A stretch of 64,000 nucleotides of DNA. Origin: Adiantum capillus-veneris (taxonomy: Eukaryota > Streptophyta > Polypodiopsida > Polypodiales > Pteridaceae). The position numbers were made by a program, and so were the translations under genes. Below the pieces are notes generated by a model. The model saw only the letters and a list, made by a program, of their open reading frames with translations, was not told the DNA's origin and did no database searches. Positions within the stretch are counted from its first letter, which is position 1, and each line of letters opens with the position of its first letter. Where the stretch lies: NCBI GenBank assembly GCA_014529385.2, contig CM043958.1, positions 87,582,525-87,646,524 of the forward strand, read 5' to 3'. Below are positions 13,301 through 25,300 of this stretch, piece by piece.

Positions 13301-16300
13301 GGAATGCAGCCCGCAAAACATGGAAATCTGCTGACATGGCAGATTTCTGTACAGCCAGGCTTTTAGCAGATTTTTGCGTAGAGATTTTCTAACACCCAGC
13401 TTTTAGAGTTGAAGGTTTTAACGCTGAGCACTTTTGGGGAAGCCATTGTGCTTTTTGAGGCGCCTAGCTATTGGGCCTTATGTGCTCTTTATAAGTGTGC
13501 CCAGGGCCTCAATCTCTGTATAAAGAAGCGTGCAGAGAAGGACACTCGGGAGTTGTACTTTGAGATCGAGCAATAAAGAAAGAAATACTGAAAGGGGCAC
13601 CAATCTTTGGGGCTAGTGCATCTAGAAGCAAAACTCCACCGCTTCGTGCTGACTCTCCTCTTCTCTCTCTTCAAGTTCAATTGTTGCAGTTTTTCTTGTA
13701 ACAGATTGGTCTCATAGGTCACTTTGGCCTTTTGAAGACGTTAATATAACATTTCATTTTCATTTCATTGTGGAAAATGATCCAAAATCTCGTAAGTGTG
13801 GAAATAGCAACGCAATCACCCAACCAACGACATCGGAAACCATGATCATGGCATACTTGGTATCGTTGCAAGAGACCATAAACAAAGAACGAACGCGAAG
13901 ACTTACAAGCACTTGCAATGGAGAATGGCACACTAAGAGTACTTGTGGTTGAGAATGAAAGAGGACACTTGAGATGCAAACAAAACTTTTGATGCAACTT
14001 GAAGAGGAAGTCAAGGAATGTAAACGTTCTCTTGTGGACTTGAATGCTTTGAAGGAGCGCATGAGCAAAGTAGAGCATGACCATGTATTGAAAGAGGAGA
14101 AATTTGACACCATGAGCTTGGATGTATGCGACATGAAAAATGTATGCACAAACAAGTCTTGGGCTGATGTATGTGGTAACAATGTGGTTCCTAATTCTTC
14201 ACTCATGCAAGCTATGGTTCAAACAAAGAATGTTGAGAATGTGAATGTGGAGGAGTTGAGAAAATAAGAGCGAGGTTCCAAGAACATTGTTATTCGTGGA
14301 ATTCTTGAAGAGAAGTTAGAGACACCTCTTTCTCTTGCCATTGTTATCGAAGATTTCTTCAAAACCCACTTTGACATGTCCAAAGTTATGGTCTATGGAG
14401 CACATAGAGTGCGAAAGCAAGGAGCTCCTCGCTCAAGAGAACGGCCAATTGTATGAACCATGTCGGATAAGACCAAACGAAAGATTATCCTTGATAATAG
14501 TTGGATCTATTTGAGAGATACAAAATGTTTTGTATGTGAAGATTGCACTATTAAGCAACAAAATATGCATCGCAAGGCATATGAAAAAAAGAATAACAAA
14601 AACAAGCAGATCTCTCAGAAGAAAATGTGCCCAAGGAGGAGGCTAGTTCCTCGAGCAAATAGGAATGCGTGACCTATGAGACCAAGTTACAATTGAAAAT
14701 ATGCTTTTGGAATTGTAATGGATACCCATGGAATGTTGGGGTTGGCATTGATGAACTAACAAGCAAAGCCGATGTTGTACTTCTTGTTGAAACTTGGGAG
14801 CATGATACACAAAGGATTAACGGCTTGGAGGATTACAATGTACATTCATTGATGTGGTCAAAGCATCTCAAGCAACGAAGAGGGCAAGGAGGGGTAGCAT
14901 GTATGATTAAGAAAAGATTGGAAGATTTTGTATCAATTGTGAAAGATGACAAGTACAAATGTTATGTATGGCTGAAAATTATGACACTAAAAAGAACACT
15001 CATTTTTGTAGCCGGTTGCTACATTCCTCATCATGATTCTCCCTTTATGCTTGCAGTGATAAAGATCAGCCATTTTTTTATTTAGAAGAGGACATTGCTT
15101 TATTTCAAAGGCGAAGGTGATGTTATTGTATTTGGAGATATGAATGCTCGCACAAAAACATTGCAACATGATACTCAACAATTTGATATGCCATACATTT
15201 CAAAGGAGTTGGAGGAAGTTCACTTGTATGATCGTACTTCAATGGATGAGAAAGAGCCGGATCACTGTGGAAAGTTACTTTTACATATGTGTAATAGCAC
15301 GGGTATGCTCATTGCCAATGATGTATCTTTGTGGAGTGGAACCAATGGATTTACATGTAGGAAACATAATGGGGACAGTGTGATTGACTATATGCTACTT
15401 TCCGAAGCCATCATGTATCGCATAAAAAGTTTTATGTTTAGCCAATGGACCCCAGAATTCGACCATCGAACCTTATGTATTGACCTTTCATGTGGAGAAG
15501 CAACTAAGCATTATAATCTCAACCAAAGGATTTCAAATGGGCACCAATGTACATTGAAATGGTTGAGCAAAAGTTATGGATGACAAAGCTTCAATATGAC
15601 GCACCATTGGAAACTAAGGAAAGCTTTCAAGAAAGTTATTTATCTTTGTGCCGAAGAATGCTTTGCCATTAAACATCTCCATGGTATCAACAAAGATAGA
15701 TCACGCAAAAGGTGGTTTGATAAAGAATGTCAAGATGCTCGAAAGTCCTTTGATAAAGCTTGATGCAGCTATGGACAAAGACAACTATCAAAGTCATTTG
15801 CATACATACAAGGCATTGATTCAAAAGAAGAGAAGAAGATGGGAAGTAAAGCAACAACTTTTTTAAGCCCAAGAAAAGGCACATGCATGTGGAAGATTTT
15901 GGAGAAACTTTAGAGACTAGAGGCTAGCAGGTTGAGAATTTTGGTAACTTGAGTCTTGTGGATATGTACACACATTGTAGGCAATTATATGAGCAAGCAA
16001 ATGCTAAAAAAATGTCATTTTATGGTTCACTCCCATGTATGCTCTCTTTTTTTACTATTGAGGATATATGCGGTGGGCTTGAAAAGTTGGCAACTCGTAA
16101 AGCGGGAGATCTTCAAAGTATCAAGCCGGAGATGATCAAATGGACGGGAGATTTTACCCATGAGTGCATGTGTGATATGTTCAACCTTGCACTTCAACAT
16201 GGTATGCCTTATGATTGGAGTACTAAGTGGGTTAAGCCTTTGCATAGAGGAGGGGATGTAAAGAATGTCAACAACTACCGGACTATAATGATTCGGTCTC

Positions 16301-18054
16301 TTATAGCAAAGTTGTTTGGGTGCATAATGGAGATGAAATTGAGTGATTGGGCTGAAGAGAATGACGAGCGTGCAAAAGGACAAGCGGGTTTTCGTCGATG
16401 CCATAGCACCATTGATCATCTTGTCACTCTTCGTATTCTCATGGAGGAAAGTCGGTTGAAAGGCAAGCGATTGTATTGTTGTTTTGTGGACTTTAAGAAA
16501 GCCTTTGATATGATTCCACGTAACAATTTGTGAAGAAGGATGGAAGAACTCCAAGTGCCAAGTGAGTTTATGCTTGCGGTTTCTCGAATCTATGAAAAGG
16601 TGATTTGTCAATTGCGCATAGGAAGAGAAATTTCAGAAATTTTTGTAAGCACTATTGGGGTTAAACAAGGATGTCCGTTGTCACCAACCCTCTTTGGTCT
16701 ATGCATCGATCAATTGGAACAAATGGTACTTAACTTTATGCAAGAAGAAAGCATTAAAGAGGTCACTATTTGCAATGCGGTAATCATGCTTTTGTTGTAT
16801 GCGGATGATGTAGTGCTTCTAGCACACACTTTAGAAGATGCACAAAAGCTTATGGTTGTCCTTGAGAACTTTTGCTTGCATAATGGGCTGATTGTGAATG
16901 AATCCAAAACAAAGGTTATACTTGTAAAAACCAACCATAAGGAGAAGCCATGCATTGTGTACAACAATGAGACACTTGAAGTTGTTGAGGGCTTTAAGTA
17001 TCTTGGCCTTGAGGTTCCGTCCAATCACAAGTGGCATGAATGTGCTATGCGTCGTTTGGAAGCGGGAAAGAGAACATATTATGCATTTGAGAACATATGT
17101 AATGCGGGAAACATCAAGTGTTGGGTTCTCAAGAAGTATCTTTTTGATGCATTGGTGACACCAATTCTTCTTTATGGAGTTGAAGTGTGGGACGGGAGCA
17201 TCTCAAAGTCTACTTGGAAAGAGTTTGAGAATGTCCAAAAGCGTTTTCTTACAAACTTTCTCCAAGTTAAAACACAAACACCATATATGCTCCTACTTCT
17301 TGAGTCGCAATCTCTTGCAATCGAGGTTATGGGCATGGAAAGGGTAGTGCAGTACATGATAAAGATGCGTCAAAACCCCTCACATCGACTTCCTACAATT
17401 GCATGGGAAGCAAACAAAAAAGTTCAAAAGACGCATAAAAGCAAGATCTTGAGCACGGGATGGATGCAAGACATAAAGAAGGGGTTTGGGAGATGGGATG
17501 CATTACACTTGCTACATGATGCTTCAATTGACTCCCAAGTGAATGAAGCTTTTCTACAACGCCAATGTATTACGGCTTGGGAGAAATCCGGTGGGTCACA
17601 CTTCATACATTACACCACTCATATTGCCCCTAACTACAAAACCATGTTCTTTGCTGAAAGAAGAAACCGTAATACTTACATGCTTGAGCCTATCCCCTTG
17701 TCGGCGATACGCACTATCACAGCCATTCGGCTTAGCTCCCGATGCGAGACAAGACGTTGGGGCAATGGAGAAGAGTCAAATCGACTGTGCAAGTTATGCT
17801 CACTGCAAGTTCGAGAGTCTGAATACCACACACTACTAGAGTGCTCAGCTTTTGGTCACATCCAAACTTGCTTCTCTCACATTTTCAGCCATGACTTAGA
17901 CCTACACACTTTCCTCTCCCAGCCACAGTGTGGGCTCTCCATTGCGACTCTCATCACCACAATTTTGGGGCATCGAGAGTCACTCATCAGCCATATACTA
18001 CATCACATGTAACTTTGGTCCCATAGGTCATATTTGACCTCCTAGGACGATAAT

Positions 18055-18145
<91 letters not shown>

Positions 18146-19341
18146 GGTGCAGCGGAATGAATGTTGAACTTTGCTCAAGATGAGTGCTCCGAACTGTGCT
18201 CAAGGTTTCTTTAGTGAGAGAGTGCAATGAACACAAACAAAGTGGTGAACACTGTGAATGAAGGTGCTAAAACTGAGAGAATAGAGAGAGAAGAATACGA
18301 CACCAGAATATTGTCAAACCTTCCTCCGAAAGGCCCCACTCTCTATGGCGAGAGCAGTCTACTTTTGATTGCACAAATCTCTACAATGCTTGGACTTGCC
18401 GACGATGTTGACGACGACGAGACGGGCTGAAATCTGAAATGCTAAGGGTTGAAATCTGCAAATCTTTATCTGCTGAATTCTGACTCTATGTCGGTGACGA
18501 TGTCGATGACGACGAGATGCAACGACGACGTGCTGAAAACACAGATGCTGAAATCTGCGTTTTCCGGGCTGAATCTGCAAGCTTCGTGGGATCTGACCGT
18601 GCGGCGAGGAACTGCTGCAGGAAGGTGAGATCTACGAGGTTTGGGACTTGTTCTGCTGTGTCTAAAGGCTGAAAACTGAAAACGCTGTTCCTAGGCTGAA
18701 TCTGTCGCGATGGAATTGCAAAACGCTGAAGCTGATCTGCAAACCAAAAACGCTAGGCTGAATCCTTCTTGCGGTGGAAATTTGCTAACGATGGGAATCT
18801 ACTGTCTTCTGGGGAATCTGCTAACGCTAGGGCTGATCTGGTGTCTACTGTCGTCGGGAATCTGCAAGTGCAAAAACATTGGCTGATCTGATGCAAAAAC
18901 GCTAGCCCTTCCGGTGAGAGAAAACGCTAGAGTTGTCGCGGGGGGAGTCTTGCTGAGAAGATGCCTGATGAACACCGGGTTCCTGTTGCCTCATCTACTA
19001 GAAAGTGCTAGCGCTAGGTTTCTATATACACAAACTTAGTAAATTTGCCCTACCTAGTTTCCCAACAAAAGTCACTTAAAAATAATAAGTGAAAATTGGC
19101 TGAAATAGGGAAAATAGGTCTATGCACTGTAAAAATGCTCCTGATGGTTCCGACTTAAATCTGATGATCATGCTGTGCGCAACCAGAGAATAAGCATCTA
19201 CTCTAAGTGTCTGGACATGCACGGTCTGCGAACAGACTCACAAAAGTGCCAGATCACTTCCTACTCTAGACTGGCTTGACTGAACTGAACCCTGGTCATG
19301 AAGTAGCTTGTCCATGGACACATAGGATTGGATGTGTCACG

Positions 19342-19388
<47 letters not shown>

Positions 19389-22300
19389 GGAGCTAGTATC
19401 TCAGCCCACCCATGGAATGAGATTGAAAAGATACAAAAGAAGTTCCTATGTAGACATCTGGGAGTCAAAAAAACTACATCGTATTCAGTGTTGCTTTTGG
19501 AAACAGGCAAAAGACCCCTCGAAATGAAAGCCCTGCAAAGAATGTTTACATACATTATGAAAGTTAAACTAATGCCCTCCACTCGAATCCCCCACATAGC
19601 ATGGAAGGCCGGATGTGCACTACAAAAGACTAAGAAAAGTAAATTCTTAACATGGAGTCTTATCCAAGACATAAGGAAGTGGTTTGCAAAATGGAATGTA
19701 GAGGCATATGTGGACATGCCCATTGTCAAGGGGGAAGAAGGGGAATGTATGCTGAATTTTGAAATAGCACTACTTGAATGCCTTCACAATAAATGGCGAA
19801 CGACCACACATCGGTCTAAGTTCGAATATTATTGCAAACATGTCAACACAAAATACTGGGAGCTCTACAGCACAAGCAAGCCAGAAGCCCAAGTACACAT
19901 CCAAACGCCTATGCCCCATATGGCAAGAAAAGCCATAACTCTGATGCGTACAAGATCACACTTGCTTAAGATAGAAACAGGCGGCTGGCTGAAAATTGAT
20001 GCTCAGAAAAGAATATGCACATCATGTACTATGCGAGCCCTTGAAGATGAAGCACATGTGACGTTAGAATGCCCAGCATACGCACATATTCGAGCTGATT
20101 TTCAGCAGCTCATACACGGATGCCATACTCTCGCCGAGTTGCTCTCAAAAACGGACCCCTCCCCTACAGCTCTCGGGACATATCTTGCCCGCATACTAGA
20201 ACACCACAAAACACTCACAGAAGACACAAAAAAGTCACACGAGTAACACACCCTCGAAAGAGAAGAATGTCTAAAAGGTCCCATGGGTCATTTTGGCCCC
20301 CCGTGGACGTGAATATCAAATCAAATCAAATCAAATCTCCTTCACTTTTGTTTTCGAGACACACACACACACACAGCTGAGCATATTGAGGGCACCTGGC
20401 CACACCGCCTCGCGCTCCACCACTCGTCGCGATCGCCGCCAATGTGGGTGCACACGTACATCCAGTGACTCCCAGCAGCCACGCCCATTGCTAGGGTGGG
20501 TGCACACGTACACCTAACTCCCTTGCGGACGGCGATCAAGCATGAGGAAGATGAACGATAAAGCCGACCCCCTAGCGGATGCCATTCAAAAATGCAAAGA
20601 GGAGATGACGGAGATCATGACCAAGATGAACCGCAACCTCTGGGGCACAATAAACATACTCGAAGGACGCGTACTAATCCAAGAGAGCAAGATAAGCACG
20701 CTGGAAGACCGAGTGACGACCCAAGAGGAAGAGATCGCGTCACTCAAGAAAGAGCTCGCCGAAGCACGATCAAGAAACACACTGGAAGAGGGCGAACCTG
20801 GCCACACCGCCTCGCGCTCCACCACTCGTCGCAATCGCCGCCAGCGTGGGTGCACACGTACATCCAATGACTCCCAGCCGCCACGCCCGTTGCTAGGGTG
20901 GGTGCACACGTACACCTAACTCCCTTGCGGACGGCGATCAAGCATGAGGAAGATGAATGATAAAGCCGACCCCCTAGAGGATGCCATTCAAAAATGCAAA
21001 GAGGAGATGACGGAGATCATGACCAAGATGAACCGCAACCTCTGGGGCACAATAAACATACTCGAAGGACGCGTACTGATCCAAGAGAGCAAGATAAGCA
21101 CGTTGGAAGACCGAGTGACGACCCAAGAGGAAGAGATCGCGTCACTCAAGAAAGAGACGATAAAGGAGCAAGTACGGGCCATCAAAGAAGGAGAAGAGCA
21201 GCATAAAGAAATGACGACTTCTTGGGTGGATGTTCTTACCAAAACTCAACAGAAGGCGGACGAAGCTGAGAAATGGATCAAGGTGGCCAAGAAAGGAAAA
21301 GGCAAGGAGATAACGCCCACGCCCACACCCAACAACATCATTAATCAGACACTAGAGGAGGAGCAGAGGAGAAGGGTGCGCGCTTTACATGTGAGAATTT
21401 GCGGTCTTAAAGACAAAGGCAATGTGGACGAAGAAGTAAAAGAACTCACAGCCTTGATGGGGATTCATGAGCCCACGCACACAAGGGCATGGAGAGTGGG
21501 CAACATAAAGAAAAATGGAAGCAGTGGAGAAACCTCAAAAGAAAGAGCACTCATCCTCCGTTTTCCCTCCATGGAAGCAAAGAAGTCATTCTTGAAGAAA
21601 AGACCAACTCTTAAAGAGACTGGCATCTTTCTCGGGGATGATCTCACCCTCTCGCATATCGCTCATATGCAGGAAGTAATGCCGGAGATTAGAGCGGCAA
21701 GGGAAAAAGGCAAGATCGCTTTTTACCGAGACGGAAAAGTGGTAATACTAGAACGACGCTCCACATGACGGTGCGAGACTTATGGGACCACACTCAAAGT
21801 AGCTGCCTGGAACTGCAATGGATCTATGCGTCTTGATGTGGGGGCCTTTGAGGATAGCTTTACTGGAAGAGACATCATCTTTTACTCTGAGACACACCAG
21901 GCCCCAGGGCAATCCATGCCTCACATCAGTGGATACACGTGGGAGACAGCCTACAGATAGGAGACATGCTCAGAGCACAGAGGGCGGGGCTCAGGGGGAG
22001 TGGCAGTGTTATTTAGAGAGGATTTGCAGCCACTGATACATATAGCCCGCAAGGATGAGCAGGCTAGGTACATGTGGGTGAGACTGAAAGCAGAGACAGG
22101 CAAATACCTATATCTAGCTATTTTCTACTTTCCCCGGAGTACATCAGTTTATGCATCACCCAGAGGACAGTCCCCTTTCTCTATTTTGGATGATGACATA
22201 TGGGAGTTCTCTAGGGACGGTGACATTATCATCCTACGGGGCTTCAATGCTAGGACTGCCCATCACCAGGAAGTGTTTAATGATACTTCAGAGGAGATGC

Positions 22301-25300
22301 TAAGAGAGCTAGACGTTGGAGAGATGGGCCTTTCCAAACTATCACACGATGTGGAATGTACTGAGTATGGGCGACACCTGATAGACATGGGTACTGCACA
22401 TGGATTGGCCATCTTGAATGGCCTACAGAGATTTCCTGTTTCGAGAGGTTTTACATGCTTCCCACACAGACATGGAGCCAGCACAGTAGACTATGTCATG
22501 GCACAGCCGAATCTCATCTCTAGTATCCAGGATCTCACAGTTGAGCCCAAACCGATCCGGGTGGCAGTGGATCATGCTCTGGTGTCGATGACCATCTCCT
22601 TTCAGTTCAGTATAGCACATAGGCCACAAGTAGCAGGCCCTACTCGCTACACATTCACACGGGAGACGGATTCTATATACATGGACGGAATATACAGACG
22701 CCTATGCATTGAGGACCCGGGGCGACCTCTGGAAGAGCTAACTACTATACTGACACAGACATTACATGAGGCAACAGCAGAAGCATACCCACACACCCAG
22801 CTTGAGCAGAGCCGCCGATCAAGGAGCATGCTTCAGAACAGCTGGTACGATGAGGAGTGCCGCCAGACTAGAGTCAGACTTCAGAGGGAGGTGCTGTTGG
22901 GGGACGTCACTCACAGACAGTCACAAATTGACTTCCGATGCCTAGTGCGGCAGAAGAAGAGGGCTTTTTTCGCTCGACTCGAGCAGGATCTATATCAGCT
23001 ATTCTTGAGTCAGGACTCGCGTGAAGCGTGGCGGCTCTTTCATGAGCAGTCCCCCCCCCCCTGCTATTTCCTCCACAGAGACCTGGGGGCAGTACGCATC
23101 ATCTTTGTACACAGCACCCGGGCAGCCGGCCCTCCCCAACCCCCCGATCCATGCCCACACGCATGTGTCTTTTTCACCGTTGAGATGGTGAAGAAAGCTA
23201 TTGACAGGATGAAGACTGGGAGAGCATATGATCATGATGGCCTAGTCGCTGAGCATTTCATGCATGCCAAAGACCTACTAGCAGAGCTTCTAGCAGTTAT
23301 GTTTAACCGGGCCATGTGTGAGGGCCTACCAGACTCTTGGAGCCTATCTACGATCGTACCTATCTTCAAATCAGGAGACCCCATGGAGCCTGGGAATTAC
23401 CGCACTATTATGATTGGGCACACACTGGCACGGTTGTATGCATCCATTCTAGAGCAACAGCTGAGTAGATGGGCAGAGAGGGAAGGGATACGTGCAACTG
23501 GGCAGGCAAGATTCAGGAGAGGCTTCTCTACTCTTGACCATATCCTAACACTAAGGCCATCATCGAAGAAGACAGATCTCATGGGAGACGGATCTATTGT
23601 AGCTTTGTGGACTTCCGCAAAGCTTTCGACACGGTACTCAGAGCTAGACTGATGCGCAGACTACAGGAAATGGGAGTACCCACAGAACTCATTTGGGGGA
23701 TCATGGCATTGTACAGCTCAGTAGTAGGGCATGTACGCACCCCGGAGGGACTTTCTACACCGGTTTACTCCACTATTGGGGTGAAGTAGGGCTGCCCGTT
23801 CTCTCTTACTCTTTTCGGTATGTATGTGGATGAGGTCTCTGACTACATTGACAGCGATGGGGATAAAGGTGCTCAGTTGGCAGGGACATGGATTCCACTT
23901 TTGTTATATGCTGATGACATAGTGTTGATCTCCGAATCCCCAGAAGGAATGCAACGTCAATTGGATGCTTTGCATACGTTTGCCCATGAAAGTGGTTTGT
24001 CTGTCAACCTGGGGAAAACCAAGGTTATGGTGTTTAATACCACCCCACAATGGATCAGGAGGTCAGCACCTACATTCACATACGGCCAGGAGACTATGGA
24101 GCACACAGACGCTTACACTTACCTTGGAGTGGTTTTTAGCGGACCTGCATTCTCACTCAGAAGAGCAGCAGAGACCAAACTTACTAGAGCCCACGCAGCA
24201 TTGGGTAGATTGGAGAGGATGTGTTCGCAAGTTCAATTTTAGGAGCCCCGGACGAAGCTCTGGCTCTTTGACACCTTGGTGGCTTCAGCATTGCTCTATG
24301 GAACCGAGATATGGGGACCTTCACTAGATCACCACGGGAGGCTGGGTCACTCAGACGGATGGGGGAACATGGAGAAACCTCTCGTCTCTATGATCTCGCG
24401 GCTCATTAGAGCCAAGGCATCAGAATTCAGTACCGCGGGCCATTATCCGAGCAGAGCTAGCGCCCCCCCCCACTTGTGGTGGAGGCGCTCACCAGATCAG
24501 TCTCCTTCATAAACTGCACATGGGCACTTCCTGGAGACAGATATACTCGCATAGCACTTGAATCCTCTCGACAGCTAGCCATACAAGGAGATACAACATG
24601 CTGGTATGGGGAGATGACATCATGGTTTGAGGCACATGGGTTCAACATAGACAGGCTGCCACCATTCCAGTACTCATTGGATGCACCATCTCTCACTCTT
24701 ACACAGTCAGAGATCACCAAGCTCATCCGCCAAGACCTAACCCAGCTAGACACCAGGAGGACATGGATACAACCAGCACAAGAATTGGGCACGAAGATGG
24801 CTTTCTACAGAGACCACCTCCTCCAACTTACGGAAGATGGTTTTGTGGCGAGACCCAAATACATGGATACCCACTTGTCTCATGGGATACGATGTGCTAT
24901 TGGCCAGTTACGCACATCTTCTCACCAGTTGCGGATTGAGACTGGGAGATATAGCGGAGTACCAGCAGAGGACAGGACATGCCCCTTGTGTAACATGGAA
25001 CCTGAGACAGAGCTACACTATACATGCCGCTGCCCTGTCTACTACGAGATACGAGGCCGCTTCCATTGCTTGTTCAGAGAGGGTTTTGGACCACTCTTAA
25101 GAGTCATGGGATACGAAGATCAGAGATGCCTGGGTTTGTTCTTGCTCGAGCTGCGCAGACACAGAGATAGCCTGATGAATGGCGAGGCTAGCCAGTCTCA
25201 AAGACGGATCACAGACTTCTTCAGAGCAGACACGGGACAGCCGCAAGAGCCACTCCCACAGCAGAGCTCCCCCTCGTCTCACACCAGAGGCACACTGATT

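Larger units (their letters stand above)
13770..18058 (+). mobile_element. Near full-length LINE, family 2
   Basis: Non-LTR retrotransposon with ORF1, AP-type endonuclease, reverse transcriptase and a C-terminal zinc knuckle, ending with the stem-loop at 18025-18040, GACGATAATAAAA and a (TC)n tract. Its 5' end abuts the short family-1 tail and lacks about 17 codons of ORF1 that exist in the second copy at 40632, so it is slightly 5'-truncated. Antisense within PIR intron 1. Nonsense codons and frameshifts make it inactive. Confidence 0.9.

Noticed and set aside
13719-14206. Minus-strand open frames of 121 and 148 codons
   Set aside because: They lie opposite LINE ORF1 and carry no motif; the same shadows recur opposite the second copy at 40841-41137.
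16027-16611. A 194-codon minus-strand open frame
   Set aside because: Shadow of the LINE reverse transcriptase, whose motifs are clear on the plus strand.
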